Source of the DNA: Marinobacter sediminum
GTDB lineage: Bacteria; Pseudomonadota; Gammaproteobacteria; Pseudomonadales; Oleiphilaceae
Direction of reading: 5' to 3'
Length of the DNA: 64,000 nucleotides
Assembly (NCBI RefSeq): GCF_023657445.1
Contig: NZ_JAGTWY010000001.1
Span: 3,348,001-3,412,000, forward strand
The position numbers and the translations under genes are program-made. Position 1 is the first letter of the stretch; every line of letters begins with the position of its first letter. Of this stretch, positions 56,081 through 64,000 are shown one piece after another. Below the pieces are notes generated by a model. That model made no database searches, was not told where the DNA came from, and worked only from the letters and a program-made list of their open reading frames with translations.

Positions 56081-57301
56081 ATGCAGCCCTCGTCGGCACG
56101 AAGTCAGGGAGCCGGGCAGCTTCCCGACCAAAAGTCTCCTTTGCGCCGCGCCCTTTGGGCGGCGCTCGTATACCTGGTTGCAGGACTCGTCTGGATCGCC
56201 TTCTCCGACACCGTTGTCGAGTCCTGGTTCAAGGATCCGGCAACTCTCTCGACCGTGCAGACCTGGAAAGGATTCACCTTTGTTCTGGTCACTGGGTCAG
56301 TACTGTTCCTGATACTCTTGCGCCAGCTCCGAAAAGACCGGGCCCTGCTCAGATTGCAGCTTGGCCAGAGTCAGGCACTGCGCAAGAGTGAGCGCCAGCT
56401 CCGGGTTTTAATGGATAACCTGCCGGGTATGGCCTATCGCTGTCGCTACGACCGTGACTGGACCATGCTTTTTGTCTCAGAGGGCTGCGCTCAGCTGACT
56501 GGCTACGAACCGGAGGAATTGACCAACAACCGACTGGTCAGCTTTGCCGACCTGCTTGATGAAGATACCAACCATCGTCTGGCAAGCGACGTAAAAGCTG
56601 CTCTTGCTGCCGGGGAGTTGTTTTCCGCGGAGTATTCTCTGGCCCGAAAGGATGGTCGTGAAATATGGGTCTGGGAACGCGGACGCTGCGTCGAGGAGGA
56701 TGACGAGGGGCCTGTACTGGAGGGCATCATTCTGGACATCTCTGACAGAAAGGAGTTGGAGAACGAGTTGGAGGAGCTGGCCACACGGGACCCGCTTACG
56801 GCGCTGGTTAACCGTCGGGAAATAGAGCGAATCCTTGATGAAGAGCTGGAACGCGCCAAGCGCTATCAGCGGCCCATGGCAATGCTCTGGGTTGATTTTG
56901 ACAATTTCAAGGATGTGAATGACACCTATGGTCATGCCGCGGGCGATTCGGTTCTGATGTCGGTGAGCACTCTGTTCAAAGAGGGTTTACGCAGCGTGGA
57001 TTCGGTGGGACGCTTCGGAGGTGAGGAGTTTGTGATCGTTTTGCCGGAGATGGATGCTGTCGGAGCGAGGGAGACCGCCGAGCGCCTTCGTCGGCAGGTT
57101 GAGGCCCAACCTCAGCCCCTGGGTGACGGGAATACCGTGCCATTAACCATTAGTGTGGGGGTGGCGGTCTATCCAAACCATGGTCTGACTGCTTCCAAAC
57201 TTTGTGCGGCTGCTGATCAGGCCATGTATCGGGCGAAGGAGCGTGGCCGGAACTGTGTTGCCATGGCACACTTGCCGGAACAAGTTCATGGTGGCCCATA
57301 A
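56081..57301 (+). CDS. PAS-GGDEF diguanylate cyclase
   Basis: A 406-residue inner-membrane protein. Helices at about 24-46 and 64-83 flank a very short periplasmic loop, followed by a PAS domain (about 105-225, LRVLMDNLPGMAYRCRYDRD) and GGDEF with active site RFGGEEF (about 312). RSVD five residues earlier is an I-site, so product inhibition is likely. It is one of three GGDEF proteins in the window. It stands alone. Confidence 0.94.
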   Translation: MQPSSARSQGAGQLPDQKSPLRRALWAALVYLVAGLVWIAFSDTVVESWFKDPATLSTVQTWKGFTFVLVTGSVLFLILLRQLRKDRALLRLQLGQSQALRKSERQLRVLMDNLPGMAYRCRYDRDWTMLFVSEGCAQLTGYEPEELTNNRLVSFADLLDEDTNHRLASDVKAALAAGELFSAEYSLARKDGREIWVWERGRCVEEDDEGPVLEGIILDISDRKELENELEELATRDPLTALVNRREIERILDEELERAKRYQRPMAMLWVDFDNFKDVNDTYGHAAGDSVLMSVSTLFKEGLRSVDSVGRFGGEEFVIVLPEMDAVGARETAERLRRQVEAQPQPLGDGNTVPLTISVGVAVYPNHGLTASKLCAAADQAMYRAKERGRNCVAMAHLPEQVHGGP

Positions 57302-57425
57302 CGACACCGTGCTTGTACCGCCAGGCATGTGGTGTAATGACTGAAACCCCCGTTGGCGGTGTTCGGCCAATGCAGAAACGTGCAACTGCATAGAAACTAT
57401 AAAAAAACAGAAAAGGTTTATACGG

Positions 57426-58712
57426 ATGAATCGACTAGCTCGCCGCGCGCTGCATACTTGCCATACTCCCAAGGACCTTGCGTCTGTTACTTTCCGGGAT
57501 GTGGCGGGAGAGAACCCGGCCAGCGTCGGCGTCAGTACTGAGGCCGTGGACGCCATCTGGCACAGCGTGGAGGGGCTCTATCGTACAGGCGTCCATCCTG
57601 GCATTCAGCTTTCGGTTCGACATCGCGGTGAGCAGGTGCTCCATCGGGCCATTGGCCATGCCAGTGGGAACGGCCCCGATGATTCTGCCGATGCACTCAA
57701 GGTCCCGATGACCACAGATACCCCGATTTGCTATTTTTCCGCTTCCAAAGCCGTGACCGCCCTCCTGATGCACATGTTATCGGAGCAGGGGCTGGTTAAC
57801 CTGATGGATCCGGTTTCCTATTACTGCCCTGAATTTGCCCAGAGTGGAAAGCGCACGATCACTGTTCACCAGATACTGTCCCACCGGGGTGGTATACCGG
57901 CTATTCCCCGGGAGACACCCATTGATGTGTTGTGGAACCGGGATGAGATCTGGCGCCTGTTGTGCAAAGCCAAACCGGTAGAGGTGGACGGTTCCAAGGT
58001 GGCCTATCACGCTGTTACCGGTGGCTTTGTCCTGCAGCGGGTTCTTGAAAGGGTTACCGGGGCGTCCATTGAACACTACCTGGATACTCACCTGCGCGAG
58101 CCCATGGGGATGAGGTGGTTCACCTATGGCATTGCGCCAGAGCATCTGCACGATCTGGCTGCCAACTATGCCACGGGCCCGAGACCTCGTTTTCCTGTTT
58201 CCTGGGTGGTAAACCGTGCCCTGGGCGGTGACATCCGGACCGTTGAGCAGGTGACCAACGACCCACGCTTTCAGGAAGCGGTCATTCCCGCTGGTAACCT
58301 GTGCGGTACGGCGGAAGAAATGGGACGGTTCTTTCAGATGATGCTCAACGGTGGCGTCTGGAACGGCAAGCGTGTTTGCAGTGAGATAACCATTCGGCGT
58401 GCGATTCAGCAGTTCGGCTCACTTCAGATCGACCGCACCATGATGATCCCAATGCGTTTCAGCGCCGGTATGATGCTTGGGGGAAATCCGGTTGGGCTAT
58501 GGGGCCAACAGAGCCGCTATGCCTTTGGTCATGTCGGCCTGATCAACAAGCTTTGCTGGGCGGACGCGGCCCGTGACATTTCAGTCAGCTTGCTGAACAC
58601 CGGCTTCCCGATCGTTGGGCATCATTTGCCGGCCATGGCGAAGTTTGTCTACACCGTGTGTGATCGTTTTCCCCTCATACCCGAGAACCAGAGACCTCTG
58701 GTTGCCGCCTGA
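57426..58712 (+). CDS. Serine hydrolase of the beta-lactamase/esterase family
   Basis: A 428-residue protein with the penicillin-binding-protein-like fold. The catalytic SxxK is FSASKAVTALLMH (Ser about residue 105), the tyrosine motif is VAYHAVTGGFVLQR, and a third motif FGHVGLINKL is near the C-terminus. No signal peptide is evident, so it is probably a cytosolic esterase (EstB/LpqH-type) rather than a beta-lactamase. Substrate unknown. Confidence 0.87.
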   Translation: MNRLARRALHTCHTPKDLASVTFRDVAGENPASVGVSTEAVDAIWHSVEGLYRTGVHPGIQLSVRHRGEQVLHRAIGHASGNGPDDSADALKVPMTTDTPICYFSASKAVTALLMHMLSEQGLVNLMDPVSYYCPEFAQSGKRTITVHQILSHRGGIPAIPRETPIDVLWNRDEIWRLLCKAKPVEVDGSKVAYHAVTGGFVLQRVLERVTGASIEHYLDTHLREPMGMRWFTYGIAPEHLHDLAANYATGPRPRFPVSWVVNRALGGDIRTVEQVTNDPRFQEAVIPAGNLCGTAEEMGRFFQMMLNGGVWNGKRVCSEITIRRAIQQFGSLQIDRTMMIPMRFSAGMMLGGNPVGLWGQQSRYAFGHVGLINKLCWADAARDISVSLLNTGFPIVGHHLPAMAKFVYTVCDRFPLIPENQRPLVAA

Positions 58713-58722
58713 TCTTGCGGAT

Positions 58723-59067
58723 TCATAAGGTTTCTAGTTGCGCCTCCAGAATACCGAGAACGGACGATAATATGTCGCGGAAGTCGGTCAGTGTCTGGGT
58801 CCTCTGAATTACGTCTTCCCGTTTCTCATCAAGTCGTTCCAGCTTCGGGACCACCCGGCGAATACCTTCGGTGATCACCTCGTAGGGGTAATGGTGGTCC
58901 TGGATGCTGAGCTTGTTAATCTCTGCCACTTCCTGGCTGAAAATGCTGATGATGTCGTAGAGCATATCCTTGTGATGGATACTGCTGGCTTCCCAGTATG
59001 CGTCGTCCAGCAGTTCAAGGAGCGAAAGATACTCACGGAGGGTGTCGGCAACTGAGGTCTGATTCAT
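58723..59067 (-). CDS. Unrecognised small helical protein
   Basis: 114 residues, beginning MNQTSVADTLREYLSLLELL. It is acidic and almost entirely helical, with no signal peptide and coiled-coil-like segments (RVVPKLERLDEKREDVIQRT). It lies alone between the serine hydrolase gene (convergent, 10 bases) and a divergent small gene. I do not recognise it. Codon use looks ordinary for the region. Confidence 0.6.
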   Translation of the reverse strand: MNQTSVADTLREYLSLLELLDDAYWEASSIHHKDMLYDIISIFSQEVAEINKLSIQDHHYPYEVITEGIRRVVPKLERLDEKREDVIQRTQTLTDFRDILSSVLGILEAQLETL

Positions 59068-59277
59068 GATAATACTCGATTTTCCGTCTTGGTCTTGGCC
59101 GGGCAAAGTTGGTGTTAAGGGAACTATAGCAGGGGATTGATCGTGTAGTCGGAAGCCCGTGTTCCAGGCCGGCAATACAAATGAAACTATATTCATTTTG
59201 TTGTGCTTTTTCTGGCAGTTGTGCAGACTGCGAAAACGGGACAAGGAAATATCACGACTCAATGGACGAGAATCCGA

Positions 59278-59529
59278 ATGGACAAGCCCACGCATCCCCC
59301 TCACGGACGACGCGAGCGCGCGGTCAAGCTCGATCATCACGACAGTGTTCGCAGTCATGTGTACCAGCAGGTCAGCTCGGAAGTCGAGCGGCTGGAACGC
59401 CGGGTTCACACCCTGCGCCTTACCAATGCCCCCCATGCGGCAATCATGATCTCCACTTATGAGCGGCTGATTGACCGGAAGAAGGGCTTTTTGCAGAACT
59501 GGAATATGCAGGGCGACGGTTTTTACTGA
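59278..59529 (+). CDS. Unrecognised small basic helical protein
   Basis: 83 residues from ATG 59278. A basic, histidine-rich N-terminus (MDKPTHPPHGRRERAVKLDH) is followed by one helical segment (YQQVSSEVERLERRVHTLRL) and an aromatic end. It overlaps the convergent lipoprotein gene by seven bases. The start lacks a strong ribosome site, so its boundaries are uncertain. Confidence 0.55.
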   Translation: MDKPTHPPHGRRERAVKLDHHDSVRSHVYQQVSSEVERLERRVHTLRLTNAPHAAIMISTYERLIDRKKGFLQNWNMQGDGFY

Positions 59530-60599
59530 CGCTCCGGAATAGCGATGGTCGCCCAGCTGACCCTGGCGTCAGCATCCTCTTGATAACTGCAGTAGTCGGG
59601 ATTGTTTACCGTTTTGTCCGGATTGTCCGACGTGGGTGCGGGAATGGTTGACGGTTCGCCATCCGAGCTGAAAATTCGTACGACTTGCATAGGGTAGTCC
59701 AGCTCCACCCTGAGGCAGTCCGGGCTTCCGTCCGCCGGTTCGCTGATACCATGGCGGCTTAGATCAAGGACCTTTTTTTCAGGGCTCTTGATAAAAAGCG
59801 TGTCTCTCTGGCCACTCATAAAATCCTGTCTTAATTCGATACTTCCAGCTGTTCGACTCAGGTAATCTGCAGTGGCGAACTCAGGCGTGTTGTAGCCAAG
59901 GGTTACAAAGCTGTTTGCATCGAAGCGGCTACCGGCCAGAACGCTGACCAGTTCAGGCTGTGCGTCCTCATCCTCCGGGTCGACACTCCGGCTGACATAC
60001 TGAATCGTACGATACACCTTCTCCTGGACACTGCTACCGTCAGCGCCATCGGGCAGGTAGCGCCAGTCCAGCGTCGGATAAATCCAGATTTTGTCGTTCA
60101 GGGCAGCGTCCTGCAGTACCGCTGCCTGGTCGGTAAACCGGATGTCTGCACCATTTCCGCGACTGTTGTAGGTACCCGATGCGCCACTGGCAATTCGGTC
60201 TGCTATGTATTTCCTGCCATCCTGGAAATTGACGACTTCTCCGGAAGCGATCACCTGATTCATCAGGTCCAGAGGGTTTCGTACCTTTGAATAGCTCCGG
60301 CCCTCTTCGGCAGGTGTGGACCGGATGAAAATTCCAATGTGGTTACGAAGTTCAGTCATCGTATCCACGTTATCAGGGTTGTTACCGTCAGCCGGCTGAA
60401 TACCACGATAGAAGTCATCAAACCGGGTGTGCTCGATGGTGTCTGGTGCCCGTTCAGTGTTCTCCAGATCAAAGCTTGAGAATGTCAGGTCTACGTCGGT
60501 AGCTGGGTTGAAGGCAGTTGGACCAGTATCTTCCATACCACAACCGCTGATGCCAGTGATGGCGAGGGAAATAGCGGCGAAAATGCAGGAATGTCTCAT
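59523..60599 (-). CDS. Unrecognised exported lipoprotein
   Basis: 358 residues. The N-terminus is a lipoprotein signal (MRHSCIFAAISLAITGISGC, lipobox cysteine at 20). The mature part is acidic and rich in Asp, Ser and Thr, with no motif I recognise; it looks secreted or outer-membrane anchored. It is divergent from the hybrid kinase gene, and its start lies 128 bases from that gene's start, so the two may share regulation. Confidence 0.7.
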   Translation of the reverse strand: MRHSCIFAAISLAITGISGCGMEDTGPTAFNPATDVDLTFSSFDLENTERAPDTIEHTRFDDFYRGIQPADGNNPDNVDTMTELRNHIGIFIRSTPAEEGRSYSKVRNPLDLMNQVIASGEVVNFQDGRKYIADRIASGASGTYNSRGNGADIRFTDQAAVLQDAALNDKIWIYPTLDWRYLPDGADGSSVQEKVYRTIQYVSRSVDPEDEDAQPELVSVLAGSRFDANSFVTLGYNTPEFATADYLSRTAGSIELRQDFMSGQRDTLFIKSPEKKVLDLSRHGISEPADGSPDCLRVELDYPMQVVRIFSSDGEPSTIPAPTSDNPDKTVNNPDYCSYQEDADARVSWATIAIPERQ

Positions 60600-60727
60600 T
60601 TCAGATGGCCCCGAGGTGCGCAAAAGTGCGTAAACGGCTAAAGTGGAAATCTGCGGGCCCGTCCGCCCGGGCTCGAGTGCTGACAATAAACGATAAAACA
60701 GGCATCTACCCTCGCGGAGATCACATT

Positions 60728-63700
60728 TTGTGGCAAAGGTATAATCTGGCATCGCGTGCAGTTGTTTCTGGACTGCTGGTCATACTGGCATTTCTGGCGT
60801 CCCTGGCGCCGGCAGTGGCCAGTGCCCAGGACCGTTGCCGTGAAGGTGCCATTATTCTGACCGCAAGCACCTCCAGTGTCCGTGATCTCGGGAGTTGTAT
60901 CTGGTATCGGGAAGACCCGGATCAGGCGCTGACAGTTCAGGATATCCAGGCTGATGGCCTGACCGCGTTTACACGTCATGAAGGTGGCGTGCTCAATTTC
61001 GGTTACACCGAGTCGGCCTACTGGATCCGTTTTGATTTGCTCACTCGTGACCATGGCGCAGATACCGATTGGATTTTCGAGCTCGCCCTGCCTCTGGTGG
61101 ATGAAGTGCAGCTCTACCTGGTTCGTAATGGTGAGTTGTTTGAGCGGCGCGAGACCGGGTATTCCGACAGTTGGGATCAACGCGACCTGGAAGTTCCCAA
61201 TCCGACGTTTCGCCTGAAGCTGGCACCGGAGACGGTGAATACGGTTTATCTCCGTATTACCAACACCAACACCTTTCGTCTGCCGATCAGTCTCTGGCAT
61301 CCGGACAGCTATATTGCCAAGGTCTCGGTGGACGAAGCCGTCCGTGGCATCCTGCTCGGCGCGATTCTGGCCATTCTGGCCTACAACCTGTTTGTTGCGG
61401 TATCCGTGCGCGAGCGCAGCAACATCTATTACGTGCTGTATCTGGTCTCAGCCACGATTTTCATCGCGACCGAGCAGGTCCATGGCGTTCAGCTGCTGGA
61501 CAGCCGGCCAGTCATTTTCAACAAGGAATTTCTGCATTTCCAGATCCTGATGACCTGGTTCTGGGGGCTGTTGATGGCCCGCTCCCTGCTTGAGACCCGT
61601 GAACGATCCGCCGATCTGGATCAGGTTATCCAGCTTTGCCTCTATTCCGTCGGTGCCACTTTCCTGTTGTCCATGTTCCTTCCCTATCACATAGCCATGC
61701 AGTGGATTGTGGTGGGGTCTATTTTGCTCAGCACGATTATGATCGTGGTCAGTTACCTGTCATGGCGCTATTACAATCCCGCCGCACGGTCCTATTTCTT
61801 TGCCTGGACCCTGGCACTCATCGGCTTCGGGATATATGCCTTCACCGTGATGGGATTTCTGCCCCTGAATACATTTACCAATTACTCGCCGCAGTTTGGG
61901 CTGACGGCGCAAATTATCCTGTTCTCCTTTGCCCTCGCGGACAGGATCAAGCAGGTGCAGGGTGAAGCTCTGAGCTGGAGCCAGCGTGCACTATCGAACC
62001 TGCAGCGATACCAGTCCCTGTTTGATAATGCCATTGAAGGTGTCTTCCAGATGTCGCCGGACCGTCGGTTTGTGACGGCAAACCCCGCGATGGCCAGGCT
62101 CATGGGCTATAACAGCAGCCGCGAACTGCTCAATCGCAGTCCCGATGTCCTGGAAGCCTGCATTGCCGATGACCGGCTGCGCCGCCTTGTCGTGCAGCAG
62201 CTGGAAGCAAAGGGCACCGTCAAAGGGGTTGAAGCCCGTTATTTCACCCGCGATGGCGAGGAGCGCTGGGCCACCATTTCACTGCACACGGTGTTCGATG
62301 CTGATGGTGAGCCGACCCACCTGGAAGGCACCTGTATTGATGCGACAGAAAGCCATCAGCGTCAGCGGATTGAGCGGGAGCGGGAACAGGAGCGGCTGGA
62401 AAAAGAGCTGGCGCGTAACTCTGCTGAAGCCAAGAGTCAGTTCCTGGCAAATATGAGCCACGAGATCCGGACACCACTGGCGGCCATCATCGGTTATGGC
62501 GAGACGCTCCTGGATCCGGATTTGAGCCAGCAGGACAAGCATAGCAGTGCGGAAACAGTGGTTCGCAGTGGTCGGCACCTGCTTGATCTGGTCAACGATA
62601 TTCTCGACCACTCCAAGATTGACGCCAACAAGCTGGATGTGGATGTCGTGTCGGTCAACCTGCCGGAACTGCTCGATGAGATCCGCGCCTTTTTTGCGCC
62701 CAGGGCCCGGGAGAAGGGGCTGGATTTCAGCGTCATGTGCGAATTCCCGCTACCGGAACAGATCCTTACCGACCCCACCCGGTTCCGGCAGATCATCATC
62801 AACCTTTGCGGAAATGCGCTTAAGTTCACCGAAAAAGGTTCCATTACCCTGGTAATACGCTGTGACCGTGAGTATGAAATGCTCATTGCCCGGGTCGTTG
62901 ATACCGGTATTGGCATGAAGCCGGAACAGCTGGGCAGGTTGTTTGATCCGTTCGCCCAGGGCAGCGCTGCGATATCCCGGCAATATGGCGGCACCGGCCT
63001 TGGACTCAGTATTTCCCGACGCCTTGCCGAGCTGCTGGGGGGTAGTATTCATGTCCACAGTACCTACGGTGAGGGCAGTGAATTCGAGCTTTCGATCCGT
63101 ACCGGTGCGCTGGAAAACGTGCACTTCCTTCGGGATGCCTCCGAGCTCAGTCAGCGTCGCCGTGCCATTCCCATGGTGGTGGCTCCCCAGCTCAGCGGCA
63201 GAATTCTTTGTGCGGAGGATAACGACGTGAATCGCCGGCTGGTATCCCTGCTGGTAGCCCGCACAGGTGCCGAGCTGGTGCATGTGGGCAATGGCGCCGA
63301 GGCACTGGATGTTGCTCTTCGTGAACCCTTTGACCTGATTTTGATGGATATCCAGATGCCGGTGATGAATGGTCGCGATGCCACCGCCGCGCTCAGGGAG
63401 GCCGGGGTAAATGCACCGGTAATTGCCTTGACGGCCAATGTCATGTCTGAAGATATTGCCGACTATCGCCTTGCTGGCTGCAATGAGCATCTGGCCAAGC
63501 CGATCGACAAGCAACGGTTTTACGAAGTGCTGGCACGTTATCTGGTCGTCCTGCCCGACACTGTGCAGGTGCCGGTCCACGCTTTCAGTGGCAGGGTCCT
63601 GGTGGCCGAGGACAATGAGGAGAACCGGCAGCTTGTGGAGCGGATGCTGCGTCGGCAGGGTCTGGATGTTGTGCCTGTGAATAGCGGAGACGACGCCGTA

Positions 63701-64000
63701 CGCAAGGCGCTGGCAGATTCCGTCCAGTTGGTGCTGATGGACCGTCATATGCCGGGAATGGATGGTGTGGCGGCGACGCGTTTGCTGCGCCAGGCCGGCT
63801 TCCGGCGACCGATTATCGCCTTTACCGCCGGCGACCAGAAGGAAACCGATGCCCTGCTTGCGGCCGGGTGTGACGGTGTCCTTAACAAACCCATCGACCA
63901 GGCCCATCTGCAGTCCGTGCTGGACCGTTTCCTCCAGCGCGAGGCTCGCGAGACGGTGGATGAGCAGGAGGATGAGGAAATTGGTCGTTTGGTGGTCCAG
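60728..64000 (+). CDS. 7TMR-DISM/PAS hybrid sensor histidine kinase (partial, cut by window end)
   Basis: 1091 codons are visible with no stop. Order: signal peptide, 7TMR-DISMED2 sensor (about 40-190), seven helices (about 205-410), PAS (about 435-560), HisKA with FLANMSHEIRTP (H578), HATPase (NLCGNALKFTEKG, DTGIGM, GGTGLGLSIS), and two receiver domains with phospho-acceptors D874 (LILMDIQMP) and D1005 (LVLMDRHMP). TTG 60728 is chosen because GGAGA lies seven bases upstream and the signal peptide begins there. A histidine phosphotransfer domain may follow beyond the window. Confidence 0.93.
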   Translation, partial: MWQRYNLASRAVVSGLLVILAFLASLAPAVASAQDRCREGAIILTASTSSVRDLGSCIWYREDPDQALTVQDIQADGLTAFTRHEGGVLNFGYTESAYWIRFDLLTRDHGADTDWIFELALPLVDEVQLYLVRNGELFERRETGYSDSWDQRDLEVPNPTFRLKLAPETVNTVYLRITNTNTFRLPISLWHPDSYIAKVSVDEAVRGILLGAILAILAYNLFVAVSVRERSNIYYVLYLVSATIFIATEQVHGVQLLDSRPVIFNKEFLHFQILMTWFWGLLMARSLLETRERSADLDQVIQLCLYSVGATFLLSMFLPYHIAMQWIVVGSILLSTIMIVVSYLSWRYYNPAARSYFFAWTLALIGFGIYAFTVMGFLPLNTFTNYSPQFGLTAQIILFSFALADRIKQVQGEALSWSQRALSNLQRYQSLFDNAIEGVFQMSPDRRFVTANPAMARLMGYNSSRELLNRSPDVLEACIADDRLRRLVVQQLEAKGTVKGVEARYFTRDGEERWATISLHTVFDADGEPTHLEGTCIDATESHQRQRIEREREQERLEKELARNSAEAKSQFLANMSHEIRTPLAAIIGYGETLLDPDLSQQDKHSSAETVVRSGRHLLDLVNDILDHSKIDANKLDVDVVSVNLPELLDEIRAFFAPRAREKGLDFSVMCEFPLPEQILTDPTRFRQIIINLCGNALKFTEKGSITLVIRCDREYEMLIARVVDTGIGMKPEQLGRLFDPFAQGSAAISRQYGGTGLGLSISRRLAELLGGSIHVHSTYGEGSEFELSIRTGALENVHFLRDASELSQRRRAIPMVVAPQLSGRILCAEDNDVNRRLVSLLVARTGAELVHVGNGAEALDVALREPFDLILMDIQMPVMNGRDATAALREAGVNAPVIALTANVMSEDIADYRLAGCNEHLAKPIDKQRFYEVLARYLVVLPDTVQVPVHAFSGRVLVAEDNEENRQLVERMLRRQGLDVVPVNSGDDAVRKALADSVQLVLMDRHMPGMDGVAATRLLRQAGFRRPIIAFTAGDQKETDALLAAGCDGVLNKPIDQAHLQSVLDRFLQREARETVDEQEDEEIGRLVVQ

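Noticed and set aside
57318..57360. ACCGCCA...TGGCGGT inverted repeat after the PAS-GGDEF gene as a terminator
   Set aside because: Arms are only 7 bases with a loop of nearly 30 bases and no T run; it is likely chance.

Overview
The window looks like a chromosomal segment of a marine, halotolerant gammaproteobacterium, most likely Marinobacter or a close relative. This rests on gene content and on protein similarity recalled from memory, not on a database search. Supporting points are a PomA/PomB-type (probably sodium-driven) flagellar motor, an ectoine synthase, a PA4642-family protein, a monomeric NADP isocitrate dehydrogenase, a caa3-type oxidase locus laid out roughly as in Pseudomonas, and several dispersed palindromic repeats between genes. 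I saw no rRNA, tRNA, insertion sequence, prophage or CRISPR array.

Layout. 1-2567: end of a probable hemF, aroE, then pomA-pomB. 2753-10631: a one-carbon island with an FAD oxidoreductase fused to a GcvT module, a GATase1/AraC regulator, and a minus-strand operon of a GcvT/DmdA/LigM-like methyltransferase, a divergent methylenetetrahydrofolate reductase and formate-tetrahydrofolate ligase. Together they look like a tetrahydrofolate-dependent demethylation pathway of unknown substrate. 10839-17007: housekeeping and small conserved genes (PA4642 family, Hsp20, gamma carbonic anhydrase, oligopeptidase A, YheV, a Na+/H+ antiporter, DUF1653), interrupted by palindromic repeats. 17164-24525: signalling genes, with a 7TMR-DISM diguanylate cyclase, DoxX, and a tightly coupled minus-strand operon of an exported cupredoxin, a GGDEF/EAL protein, a DUF3034 outer-membrane protein and a lipoprotein-type truncated haemoglobin.

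24590-34355: a MATE exporter, then the cytochrome c oxidase locus coxB-coxA-coxC with SURF1, an assembly-associated protein, heme A synthase, heme O synthase and SCO. No ctaG/cox11 lies between coxA and coxC. 34379-43689: hrpB, an eIF-2B-like protein, a RimK-like ATP-grasp, an MFS transporter, ectC without ectA or ectB beside it, a DUF2868/DUF3482-GTPase pair and DUF6164. 43897-51609: a sigma-54 activator followed by a sigma-54-type promoter with two upstream palindromes, then TRAP transporter dctPQM, 3-hydroxybutyrate dehydrogenase and acetoacetyl-CoA synthetase. This forms a complete uptake and activation route for 3-hydroxybutyrate/acetoacetate. 51928-60599: monomeric icd with its own operator-like repeats and terminator, a cation/proton antiporter, ybaK, a PAS-GGDEF cyclase, a serine hydrolase and three unrecognised small or exported proteins. 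60728-64000: a 7TMR-DISM/PAS hybrid histidine kinase with two receiver domains, cut by the window end.

The strongest candidates for new biology are the demethylation island, the cupredoxin/c-di-GMP/DUF3034/haemoglobin operon, the DUF2868-DUF3482 GTPase pair, and the 29-bp perfect inverted repeat with nested hairpins at 12406-12517.
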